Positions 44,547-51,981 of a stretch of 64,000 nucleotides of DNA are shown here, one piece after another (positions within the stretch are counted from its first letter, which is position 1; each line of letters opens with the position of its first letter). Under the pieces are notes generated by a model that saw only the letters and a list, made by a program, of their open reading frames with translations, made no database searches and was not told the origin of the DNA. The stretch is from positions 372,001 through 436,000 of the forward strand of contig NZ_JAHBAY010000002.1 in NCBI RefSeq assembly GCF_018499875.1, read 5' to 3'. The DNA comes from Kineosporia corallincola (GTDB lineage Bacteria > Actinomycetota > Actinomycetes > Actinomycetales > Kineosporiaceae). Made by a program: the position numbers and the translations under genes.

Positions 44547-45524
44547 ATGGAGTGGACGGACGATCTCCGTGTGCGTGTGGCCCCGGGCACCTCGCTGCTC
44601 GCTCTCGTCGAGTACCTGCGGGCGGCCGGCCACGACCGGCTCCCCCGCCGTGAGGTGCTGGGCGTGCTGACCGAGCGGTTCGCCCTGTCGTTCGACGACG
44701 CCCGGCTGGCCATGGAACGGGTCGAGGCCGGCGCCGTGCGTGCCCGCACCACCGATCCCGCGAACGAACCTGATCCGGCCGCCGATCCGCTGGCCCGGCT
44801 GGCGTACCGCCTGGAGCGCGGCCTCCCGGTCGAGGACGACGCGGTCGTGATGCCGCCGCAGGTCAGGGATTCCGCGCGCGAGCTCCTGGAGAACGCCCGC
44901 AACGGGACGGCGACGCGGGGCACCGGCGACGTCGGTGTGGCCCTCGAGGTGGCCCGCCAGGCCGTTGCCTCGCAGGAGCCCGGCCCGGTCAGGTTTCGCC
45001 TGCTGGTCCAGGCCGCGACGTGCCTGTCGACGGCGGCCGAGGCCTGCATCGAGCGGCTCGGGGACCGGCCCTGTGCTCCCGAGGGATCCCGGGAGTGGGT
45101 GGAGGGGGTCGCGCTGGCCGCGGCTGCCCGCGAGGTCACCGCCCGGTTCGCCGCCCGGCCCGACCCCGGCCTGGAGGAACGCGGTCTCGGGCTGGCCGGG
45201 CGCATCGTCACCGGGCTGCTCGGGCAGTGCCACGCCTTCGTCGGGCGGGCGATGACGGACTCCGCCGCGTGCGCCCTCCGCAACGGCGATCCCGACGGCG
45301 CCGCCGGTTACGCCCAGGCCGTGGTGGCCGACTTCGCCGTCCTGCTGGACGCTTTCGACGATGACATCGCCCAGGACGAGGACGTCGTCGCGGTGGAGCA
45401 CCTGTTGTCCGCCGTCGACCTCCTGATCGAGGTGCGCGGGGTCTCGCCCGGGCTCGGCACGCTTCGCGACCGGACGGCCCGGGTGCTGAACCGCGCAACG
45501 ACCGACCGTCCCGGGGCCGGGTAA
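44547..45524 (+). CDS. Protein of unknown function
   Basis: 325 residues, soluble, no signal peptide. The N-terminus (LLALVEYLRAAGHDRLPRREVLGVLTERFALSFDDARLAMERVEAG) looks like a small helical domain, a linker rich in Asp/Pro follows, and the remainder is helical with alternating Ala/Leu repeats and scattered cysteines (TCLSTAAEAC). I do not recognise the family. ATG 44547 has TATCCT ending 6 bp before it and no Shine-Dalgarno, so it is probably leaderless. It is 16 bp after the MFS gene but likely has its own promoter. Confidence 0.7.
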   Translation: MEWTDDLRVRVAPGTSLLALVEYLRAAGHDRLPRREVLGVLTERFALSFDDARLAMERVEAGAVRARTTDPANEPDPAADPLARLAYRLERGLPVEDDAVVMPPQVRDSARELLENARNGTATRGTGDVGVALEVARQAVASQEPGPVRFRLLVQAATCLSTAAEACIERLGDRPCAPEGSREWVEGVALAAAAREVTARFAARPDPGLEERGLGLAGRIVTGLLGQCHAFVGRAMTDSAACALRNGDPDGAAGYAQAVVADFAVLLDAFDDDIAQDEDVVAVEHLLSAVDLLIEVRGVSPGLGTLRDRTARVLNRATTDRPGAG

Positions 45525-45670
45525 CCCCTTGTCCACGACGGCAGACGACCTCGACATCACCCGGCAGCGGCGGCGGTGGCCGACGCGCCGTTCAGGTCCG
45601 ACCCGGCTCCGCGCTGCCCGCACTGGTTCTGATGCCTGCCGCTCGTCACGCTCTCAGGAGCCGTCACGGC

Positions 45671-46045
45671 TCAGAACGGGAAGTCGCCCCGGGGTGTGTG
45701 TGCCCGGGAGATCAGGGTCCAGTCGTCCGCGCCCCACACGTACACCGAGGTGATGAACGCGTCGTAGCCCGGGAGCCAGTCGGCGTCGAAGTGCACCTCG
45801 TAGCTGAGCACCAGGTTGCCGCCCTCGATGACGGTGAACGACGGCTCCGACACCGACCAGGTGCGGATCGCCAGCCGCTCGCTCCAGCCGTGAATCAGAT
45901 CGTCGCGCGAGACGATCCGGTTGGGGAGAACGATGAAACCGTCGGTCGCCATGTATTTGGCGAACCATCCCTGTGGGCCGTCGGCCGCCGAGTTCCGCCA
46001 GAACTCCTGCTCGATCTGCCAAGCCCGGTCCATCAAGTGACCCAT
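45671..46045 (-). CDS. NTF2/SnoaL-like small protein (DUF4440 type)
   Basis: 124 residues with the cone-like alpha+beta fold pattern of this group: MDRAWQIEQEFWRN helix, YMATDGFIVLPNRIVSRDDLI, then strands SFTVIEGGNLVLSYEVHF and FITSVYVWGADDWTLISRAHT. Members are isomerases, cyclases or ligand binders. It is divergent from an alpha/beta hydrolase; the shared region carries no clear operator. An internal ATG at 46033 is also possible. Confidence 0.82.
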   Translation of the reverse strand: MGHLMDRAWQIEQEFWRNSAADGPQGWFAKYMATDGFIVLPNRIVSRDDLIHGWSERLAIRTWSVSEPSFTVIEGGNLVLSYEVHFDADWLPGYDAFITSVYVWGADDWTLISRAHTPRGDFPF

Positions 46046-46229
46046 CCGTTGTCCAACACCTGTACTGCCGTCGGCATGCTAGCCAGGTCCCGGGTCGCGG
46101 CACGACGAGGGCCGGATGGCGAGACCGGGACCCGGCACGCTCTGTTCAATGCCCGTCACCATGAGTATGGTCCTGATGCCGGGTGCGCCTGCCGGTCTTT
46201 CGTCGTCCATCAAGTGTGCGGGGGTACCG

Positions 46230-47027
46230 ATGAGCGTCGTGGTGTCGGCCGACGGAACACCCATCGCCTACAGCCGCACCGGTTCCGGGCCGGCGCTGGT
46301 GCTGGTCGACGGCGCCTTCGGGCACCGGGCGTTCGGGCCCAACGAGAACCTCGCGCCGGTGCTGGCCCATCGCTTCACCGTGTACACCTACGACCGGCGC
46401 GGCCGGGGCGGCAGCTCCGACGCCGAGCCGTTCGCGGTCGAGCGGGAGTACGAGGACCTGGCCGCGGTGATCGGCGAGGCCGGTGGGGACGCGTTCGTGT
46501 ACGGCATCTCCTCCGGCGCCGCGCTGGTGCTCGACGCCGTCGCGCACGGCGTCCCGGCCGGGCGGGTGGCCGTGTTCGAGGCCCCGTTCGTGGTGGACGG
46601 CTCGCGCCGCCCGGTACCGGGCGACCACCAGCAGCAGCTCGCGGCCCTGCTGGAGGCCGGCGAGCGGGGCAAGGCGGTGCACTGGTTCATGACCAAGGGC
46701 GTCGGCCTGCCACCGGCTTTCGTCATCCTCATGCGGCTCATGCCGGCCTGGCGCCGGCTCACGGCCATCGCCCACACCGTGCCCTACGACCTGGCACACC
46801 TGGGGGACGCCGGTTCCGGGCGACCGCTGTCGGCGGCCCGCTGGGCGGGGATCCAGACGCCCGTGCTGGTGATCGACGGCGGCCGTAGCCCGGCCTGGAT
46901 GCGCACCGCCATGGCCGAGCTGGCCCGCACCCTGCCCTCGGCCAGCTACCAGACGCTGCCCGGGCAGATGCACGTGGTGAAGCCGCAGGCGATCGCCCCG
47001 GTGCTGACGAGCTACTTCACCGGGTAG
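46230..47027 (+). CDS. Alpha/beta hydrolase
   Basis: 265 residues from ATG 46230. The nucleophile elbow is YGISSGAALVL (serine), the histidine is in PGQMHVVKP and the acid probably the aspartate in VIDGGRSP. The HG loop reads LVDGAFGHRAF, as in the many actinobacterial hydrolases of this small subgroup. Cytosolic; substrate unknown. Confidence 0.87.
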   Translation: MSVVVSADGTPIAYSRTGSGPALVLVDGAFGHRAFGPNENLAPVLAHRFTVYTYDRRGRGGSSDAEPFAVEREYEDLAAVIGEAGGDAFVYGISSGAALVLDAVAHGVPAGRVAVFEAPFVVDGSRRPVPGDHQQQLAALLEAGERGKAVHWFMTKGVGLPPAFVILMRLMPAWRRLTAIAHTVPYDLAHLGDAGSGRPLSAARWAGIQTPVLVIDGGRSPAWMRTAMAELARTLPSASYQTLPGQMHVVKPQAIAPVLTSYFTG

Positions 47028-47099
47028 CCGCCCGCGGCAGCCGACCCGACCGCCCGCCGCCGCGTGCTTGCCACCGCCGGCGCGCGGGCCTCTACTGGA

Positions 47100-47115
47100 T
47101 TCGAACCGGTTCGAA
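47100..47115. promoter_or_regulatory. 16-bp perfect palindrome, LacI operator at its own promoter
   Basis: TTCGAACCGGTTCGAA is a perfect palindrome 33 bp before the LacI start. A close copy, TCGAACCGGATCGA, precedes the downstream glycosidase gene. Confidence 0.65.
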
Positions 47116-47147
47116 CCTCATTCCGGAACGGGATCCAGGAGGCGCGC

Positions 47148-48173
47148 GTGGGCCCGACCATCGCCGACGTCGCCCGGGCGGCCGGGGTCTCGCGCAGCAC
47201 CGTGTCGTACGCGCTGTCCGGCAAGCGCACGATCTCCGACGGCACCCGGCGCCGGGTGTTCGAGGCGATCGAGACGCTGGGGTTCACCGCCAACGCCGGG
47301 GCGCGGGCCCTGGCCACCCGGCGCACCATGGTGCTCGGCCTGCTCCTGCGCTTCGAGACCGACGAATTCGCGCCCGCCATGCTGCAATACGTGCTGGGGA
47401 TCACCGAGACGGCGCGGGTGAACGGGTACGACGTGCTGCTCGTCACCGATCACGACGGGCCCGCGGCGCTGCGCCGGATCACCGGCTCCGGCATGGTCGA
47501 CGGGGTGGTGCTGCTCGACGTGCTGCACCACGATCCGCGGGTGCCGGTGCTGCGCCGGGCCCACCAGCCCGGCGCCACGGTCGGGCTGCCGGCCGACACC
47601 GAGGGACTGGACGTGTTCGACCTCGACTTCGGTGAGGCGGCACGCCGCGTCGTCGACCACCTCACCGCCCTCGGGCACCGCGAGATCGTGCTGATCAGCC
47701 CGCCCGAGCAGGTCTTCGGCCGAGGAGGCGCCTACGGCTGGCGGTTTCGTGACGCCGCCGTGGAACGCGCCGCCCTGCGCGGCATCCGGCTGCACGCCCA
47801 CCACGGCGAGGCCGACCCGCCGCGCATCCCGGCCGCCGTGAACGCCGTGCTCGACGCCCGTCCCGGGGCCACCGCCCTGATCGTGCACAACGACGCCACC
47901 GCGGCGACGCTGCCCTCGGTGCTGGCGGCCCGCGGGGTGTCGGTGCCGGGCGACCTGTCCGTGGTCGGCCTGTACTCCGCCGGCTTCGCCCGCACCTTCT
48001 CGCTGCCCTACACCTTCGCCGAGTCCTCCCCCGGCCCCCTCGGCCGGATGGCGGTGGAGGCCCTGGTCCACCGCATCGATCCGCCCGCCGGCACCGCCGG
48101 GAATGCCTACCCCGTCACCAGATTCATCGCCCCCGACCTGATCGACCGCGGCTCCACCCGACCCGCTCGCTGA
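47148..48173 (+). CDS. LacI-family regulator of the adjacent glycosidase
   Basis: 341 residues from GTG 47148 with AGGAGG 5 bp upstream. The HTH is PTIADVARAAGVSRSTVSYALSG at the N-terminus, and the ligand domain includes VVDHLTALGHREIVLISP, ALIVHNDATAATL and the dimerisation end. The palindrome at 47100 suggests autoregulation and a matching site at 48295 suggests control of the glycosidase gene. The inducer is probably a released oligosaccharide. Confidence 0.9.
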   Translation: MGPTIADVARAAGVSRSTVSYALSGKRTISDGTRRRVFEAIETLGFTANAGARALATRRTMVLGLLLRFETDEFAPAMLQYVLGITETARVNGYDVLLVTDHDGPAALRRITGSGMVDGVVLLDVLHHDPRVPVLRRAHQPGATVGLPADTEGLDVFDLDFGEAARRVVDHLTALGHREIVLISPPEQVFGRGGAYGWRFRDAAVERAALRGIRLHAHHGEADPPRIPAAVNAVLDARPGATALIVHNDATAATLPSVLAARGVSVPGDLSVVGLYSAGFARTFSLPYTFAESSPGPLGRMAVEALVHRIDPPAGTAGNAYPVTRFIAPDLIDRGSTRPAR

Positions 48174-48294
48174 ACCTGACCCGCGCCGTCCCCCCGGATC
48201 CACCCTGGCGCCGACCCGGCTCCCCCGCAAGGTTCCCACCGACGTCCCCCGACCAGCCGGCGTCCCTGACCCGCCGGCGTCCCCCGACCCCTTG

Positions 48295-48308
48295 TCGAAC
48301 CGGATCGA
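48295..48308. promoter_or_regulatory. Second copy of the LacI operator, before the glycosidase
   Basis: TCGAACCGGATCGA matches 13 of 14 bases of the core at 47101-47114 and sits in a wider TGTCGA...TCGACA palindrome, 51 bp upstream of the glycosidase start. Confidence 0.6.
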
Positions 48309-48358
48309 CAGCCGCCGGCCGATACCGCGACCCCCACCAGTGAAATGAGGGAACGTTC

Positions 48359-49732
48359 ATGCCGACCTCCCCGGGCGCGACGAGGCGCCCGTACCTGATC
48401 GCCGTCCTCGCGCTCCTGGCAAGCCTTTTCGCCGTCGTGCAACCGGCCGGCCCGGCAGCGGCCGCCGTCGACGGAATGACCGTGGACATGTCCACCTACG
48501 GCGGCACCCCCACCTACCGGGCCAGCGGGTTCATCTACGGCCTCGGGCAGAACGGCTCCACCCCGGCGGCCTCACTCCAGTCCCAGATCAAAGCCACCGA
48601 GCTGCGCGCCGGGGGATCCCAGATCGGCTGCCCCGCAGGTGGTTACGTCAACGGCTCGGACACCGCCCGGTGGAACGCCGAGAAGGCCTACTACGCCCGG
48701 GCCAAGACCACCGGCGCGCACCTGGAGATGATCCTCGCCGGCCTGTGGGGCGCCGACGGCGTGTGCACGGTGCCGCGCTGGCCCGGCGACGGCGGCAACT
48801 GGAGCGAGTACACGGCGTTCGTCAGCCAGGTGATCGCCGACGTGAAGGCCGCCGGGATGACCGGTTCCGACGTGCGCTGGGACCTGTGGAACGAGCCCAA
48901 CATCTTCTTCTGGGGTGCGAGCCAGGCCCAGTACCTGGAGATGGTGCGCCGCGGCACGCTCCAGATCCGCGCCGCCCTGCCGGGCGCGGTGATCGAGGGC
49001 CCCAGCTGCGCCTGCAACCCGGCCGACGCGTGGTTCACCACCTATCTCGACTACGTCAAGGCCAACGGCGTGGTGCCGGACATCCTGAGCTGGCACGCAC
49101 TTCCGGGTGACCCGGCCGTGGACGCCGCGAACGCCCGGTCGGCGCTGGCGGCCCGCGGGATGAGCGTGGCCGGGCTCGACGTCAACGAGTACGGCGCGTA
49201 CGGGGCCGAGCAGCAACCCGGGCCCTCGGCCTGGTACATCGCCCGGCTGGAACGCGGCAACGCCGACGGCGCCCGGGCCAACTGGGGCATGGTCGGCGCG
49301 ACCCCCTCCCTGTACGACACCATGGGGTGGCTGGTGACGGCGAACGCGAACCAGCCGATGGGCCAGTGGTGGGTGTACGAACGCTACGCCGAGCAGACCG
49401 GGCAGCGCACCAAGATCACCCCGGGCGGCAACGCCGCGCACGACGGGATCGTGTTCCAGGACGCGGCCATCCACAAGTCCATCGGGATCTACGGGGCCAC
49501 ACCGTCGGCCGCCACCGGGCAGGTGGGCGTGACCTACACCAACATCCCGTCCTGGCTCCAGAAGAGCAGCACCATCCACGTGCGGGTGGAGCGGATGCCC
49601 TCGACGAACGCCTACGTCGCGGCCCCCACGGTGGTCTCCGAGGGCCGGGTCGCCTTCACCGGCGACACCCTCACGGTGAACCTGGACTGGACGAACAACC
49701 TCGACGCCTACGCGGTGATCCTCACCGCCTGA
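48359..49732 (+). CDS. Secreted clan-A glycoside hydrolase (GH39-like)
   Basis: 457 residues. The signal peptide ends near PAAAAVDG (residue 37). The barrel carries the acid/base glutamate in DLWNEPN (E179) and the nucleophile in DVNEYGAYG (E277), with the conserved WHA at 246-248, as in GH39 and related clan-A retaining enzymes. A C-terminal beta-sandwich follows residue 385. It probably attacks xylan, arabinoxylan or rhamnosyl side-chains outside the cell, but the specific glycan is unknown. It appears to be the LacI target. Confidence 0.85.
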   Translation: MPTSPGATRRPYLIAVLALLASLFAVVQPAGPAAAAVDGMTVDMSTYGGTPTYRASGFIYGLGQNGSTPAASLQSQIKATELRAGGSQIGCPAGGYVNGSDTARWNAEKAYYARAKTTGAHLEMILAGLWGADGVCTVPRWPGDGGNWSEYTAFVSQVIADVKAAGMTGSDVRWDLWNEPNIFFWGASQAQYLEMVRRGTLQIRAALPGAVIEGPSCACNPADAWFTTYLDYVKANGVVPDILSWHALPGDPAVDAANARSALAARGMSVAGLDVNEYGAYGAEQQPGPSAWYIARLERGNADGARANWGMVGATPSLYDTMGWLVTANANQPMGQWWVYERYAEQTGQRTKITPGGNAAHDGIVFQDAAIHKSIGIYGATPSAATGQVGVTYTNIPSWLQKSSTIHVRVERMPSTNAYVAAPTVVSEGRVAFTGDTLTVNLDWTNNLDAYAVILTA

Positions 49733-49754
49733 CCGGGCCGACCGGGCTGACCGG

Positions 49755-49794
49755 GCCGTGCGGGAGGGCGGAGTGCGCCGCCCTCCCGCACGGC
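49755..49794. terminator. Bidirectional terminator hairpin
   Basis: GCCGTGCGGGAGGGCGG pairs perfectly with its complement (17-bp stem, 6-base loop). It sits exactly between the convergent glycosidase and epimerase genes, 22 bp from one stop and touching the other. Confidence 0.8.
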
Positions 49795-50649
49795 TCAGCG
49801 CCAGCCGTGTTCCGGCTCGAAACCCAGTACCCGGCGCGCCTTCTCGATGGACAGTAGGGTGTCGTGCTCGCCCGGCTCGCCGCGCACCTCGACCCCGGGG
49901 AACTCCTGGGCCAGCAGCTCCCGGTTGGGCCGCGACATCACGGTGTCGGCGTTGGCGATGATGAACACGTCGGCGCCGGTCGCCTCGTGGGCCAGGGCCC
50001 GGCGCACGGCCTGGGCGCCGTCGCGGGCGTCGATGTAGCCCCACAGGTTCCAGCGGCGCAGGGCCGGATCGGCGTCGTAGGAGGGGAACTCGCCGTAGTC
50101 GGCGGGCTCCATCACGTTGGAGAACCGCAGCCCGATCATCTTCAGCTGCGGGTCGCGACGGCACAGCTGCCGGGCCATCTCCTCCTCCAGCGTCTTCACC
50201 AGGGAGTACGTGCTCTCCGGGCGGGGTGTGTACTCCTCGTCCACGGGCACGTAGGGCGGCGGGGTGTCGAAGGGCAGGCCGAGAACGGTCTCGCTGGAGG
50301 CCCACACGATGTTCTTCACCCCGGCCCGGCGAGCGGCCGAGACCACGTTGTGGCTGACGGACATGTTGTTGGCGAAGGTGGCGTGGTCACCCGCGAGCCC
50401 GGGAGCCGGGATCGCGGCCAGGTGCACGAGGGCGTCCACCCGCTCGTACCGCTCCTCCACACCGAGCACGGCATCGAGCACCTGCGCGTAGTCGGTGAGG
50501 TCCATCGGCACGAACGTCACGCCCTCCCGCACCGGCTGCGGGGGCGCGACGCGGTCGAACACCACCACGTCCCAGCCGTGCGCGGCCAGGTCCGCCACCA
50601 CCGCCCGGCCCAGCTTCCCCGCACCACCGGTCACCACCACGCGAGCCAT
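49795..50649 (-). CDS. NAD-dependent epimerase/dehydratase
   Basis: 284 residues of an extended SDR. The cofactor loop is TGGAGKLGRAV at 7-17, NAD-binding LVHLAAIPAPG, active-site serine in VWASSETV and the catalytic tyrosine-lysine in YSLVK. ATG 50649 has GAGGAGA 5-11 bp upstream. Such proteins epimerise or oxidise sugars or sugar acids. In this sugar cluster a uronate or hexose function is plausible. A pair of direct repeats lies in its upstream region. Confidence 0.87.
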   Translation of the reverse strand: MARVVVTGGAGKLGRAVVADLAAHGWDVVVFDRVAPPQPVREGVTFVPMDLTDYAQVLDAVLGVEERYERVDALVHLAAIPAPGLAGDHATFANNMSVSHNVVSAARRAGVKNIVWASSETVLGLPFDTPPPYVPVDEEYTPRPESTYSLVKTLEEEMARQLCRRDPQLKMIGLRFSNVMEPADYGEFPSYDADPALRRWNLWGYIDARDGAQAVRRALAHEATGADVFIIANADTVMSRPNRELLAQEFPGVEVRGEPGEHDTLLSIEKARRVLGFEPEHGWR

Positions 50650-50687
50650 CAGCGTCTCCTCGACGAGTCTGCGACGAACTGCTACGA

Positions 50688-50716
50688 GGCCAGACAACTG
50701 CATGGCCGGACAGCTG
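50688..50716. repeat. 13-bp direct repeat upstream of the epimerase
   Basis: GGCCAGACAACTG and GGCCGGACAGCTG match at 11 of 13 bases with starts 16 bp apart, in the 100 bp between the ROK stop and the epimerase start. A regulator-binding pair is possible. Confidence 0.4.
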
Positions 50717-50749
50717 TCGAGTCGCACCGGTTCCGGCCGGCCGGGACCG

Positions 50750-51910
50750 TCACAGCGCCCCGAGAATGCCCTGGATCCCGGCCACCCCGGCCCCACGGGC
50801 CCAGTCGGTGAACGTCAGTGGCCCGGTGGAGACCTCCAGCCGCACCGGCGAGGACCGCAGCCGCTCGCGCAGCGTCTGCCCGGTGACCGGCGAGCCGTAC
50901 AGCAGCGCGGCGTCCTCGCCCGCCAGCACGATCCGCTCGGTCTGGAGGCCACCGGCGACGGTGGCGATCAGGTGCCCCAGGGCCCGTGAGGCGCCCGCGG
51001 GCCAGTCCGGGTCGAGCGCGGTGAGGCGCCCGGCCGTCACCTCGGTGCCGCGAAGCCCCAGGCGCGCCGCCACGTCCTCGCGGTCGAGGTAGGCGGCCAC
51101 GCACCCGCGGTGCCCGAGCCGGCAGGCCGGGCCGGAGGAGTCGACGGGGGCGTGGGCCAGCAGGTGGCCGTTGTCGATGAGCTGCTCCAGCACGACGCCC
51201 TCGCGCACCACGGCCAGCCCCACCCCGGCGCCGACGGTGATCACCCCGAACGTGTCGTGCGTGCGGCCCGCGCCGAACCACAGCTGCTCACGGGCCAGCC
51301 CGGCCACGTCGTTGGTGAGCACGGTGGGCAGGCCGCAGTGCCCGGACACCAGCGTCCCCAGTTCGACGTCCCGCCAGCCGAGGAACGTGCCCTCGCGCAC
51401 CACGGCCCGCCCGTCCACCACACCACCCAGCGAGATACCCAGCCCGTGAACGCTTTCGGCCCTCGCGCCCAGCTCGCGCACCAGGCGGCCGATCACCTGC
51501 ACGGTGCCGTCCACCGGCACCGCGCCGCGGGTCCGGGCCGACGACGGCAGCGGCAACGGCAGCGGCAGCGGCAGGTCCAGCGAGCCGATCACCGTGCCCC
51601 CGAGGTCGCACAGCACGCCGTGGGCGGTGTCGCCGGTCAGCTTGACGCCGACCACGTGACGGCTGCCGGGCACCGCGGTGAGGATCCGGCGCGGGCGGCC
51701 GATGACCGGGTCGGCGGTGCGCTCGGCCCGTTCGGTGACCACACCGGCGTCCACCAGCGTGCGGGCCATCCGCGACATCGAGGCGTCGGACAGCCCGAGC
51801 AGCTCGCCGAGGGCCGCCCGGGTGGAGGGACCGTGTGTGAGCAGGTGCCGGACGACAGCCAGGGCACGGGGCGGGAGCCGCCCGCCGTCACCACCGTTCC
51901 CCCTGCGCAT
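50750..51910 (-). CDS. ROK-family transcriptional regulator
   Basis: 386 residues. A MarR-like winged helix (STRAALGELLGLSDASMSRMARTLVDAG) precedes the ROK sugar-kinase-like fold (VVGVKLTGD, LGISLGGVVDG, LTNDVAGLA, ITVGAGVGL). The zinc-site CxCxxGxxGC pattern of true ROK proteins is reduced to PACRLGHRGC, keeping two cysteines. There is a repeated Leu-Pro run (LPLPLPLPLP). It is divergent from the alpha-galactosidase gene and likely represses it in response to a sugar. Confidence 0.9.
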   Translation of the reverse strand: MRRGNGGDGGRLPPRALAVVRHLLTHGPSTRAALGELLGLSDASMSRMARTLVDAGVVTERAERTADPVIGRPRRILTAVPGSRHVVGVKLTGDTAHGVLCDLGGTVIGSLDLPLPLPLPLPSSARTRGAVPVDGTVQVIGRLVRELGARAESVHGLGISLGGVVDGRAVVREGTFLGWRDVELGTLVSGHCGLPTVLTNDVAGLAREQLWFGAGRTHDTFGVITVGAGVGLAVVREGVVLEQLIDNGHLLAHAPVDSSGPACRLGHRGCVAAYLDREDVAARLGLRGTEVTAGRLTALDPDWPAGASRALGHLIATVAGGLQTERIVLAGEDAALLYGSPVTGQTLRERLRSSPVRLEVSTGPLTFTDWARGAGVAGIQGILGAL

Positions 51911-51981
51911 TCCCTCAACCTACGCGCATTTCTTTCATGGTAAAAATAACCCTCCCACCACGACCCGCATCGGAGCCCGAC

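Noticed and set aside
45658-45672. GAGCCGT-C-ACGGCTC palindrome as a terminator for the NTF2-like gene
   Set aside because: The stem is only 7 bp and overlaps the stop codon; too short to call.
51937-51939. ATG at 51937 as the start of the alpha-galactosidase
   Set aside because: It leaves 26 bp for two divergent promoters and overlaps a -10-like TAAAAAT; GTG 51982 has a Shine-Dalgarno.
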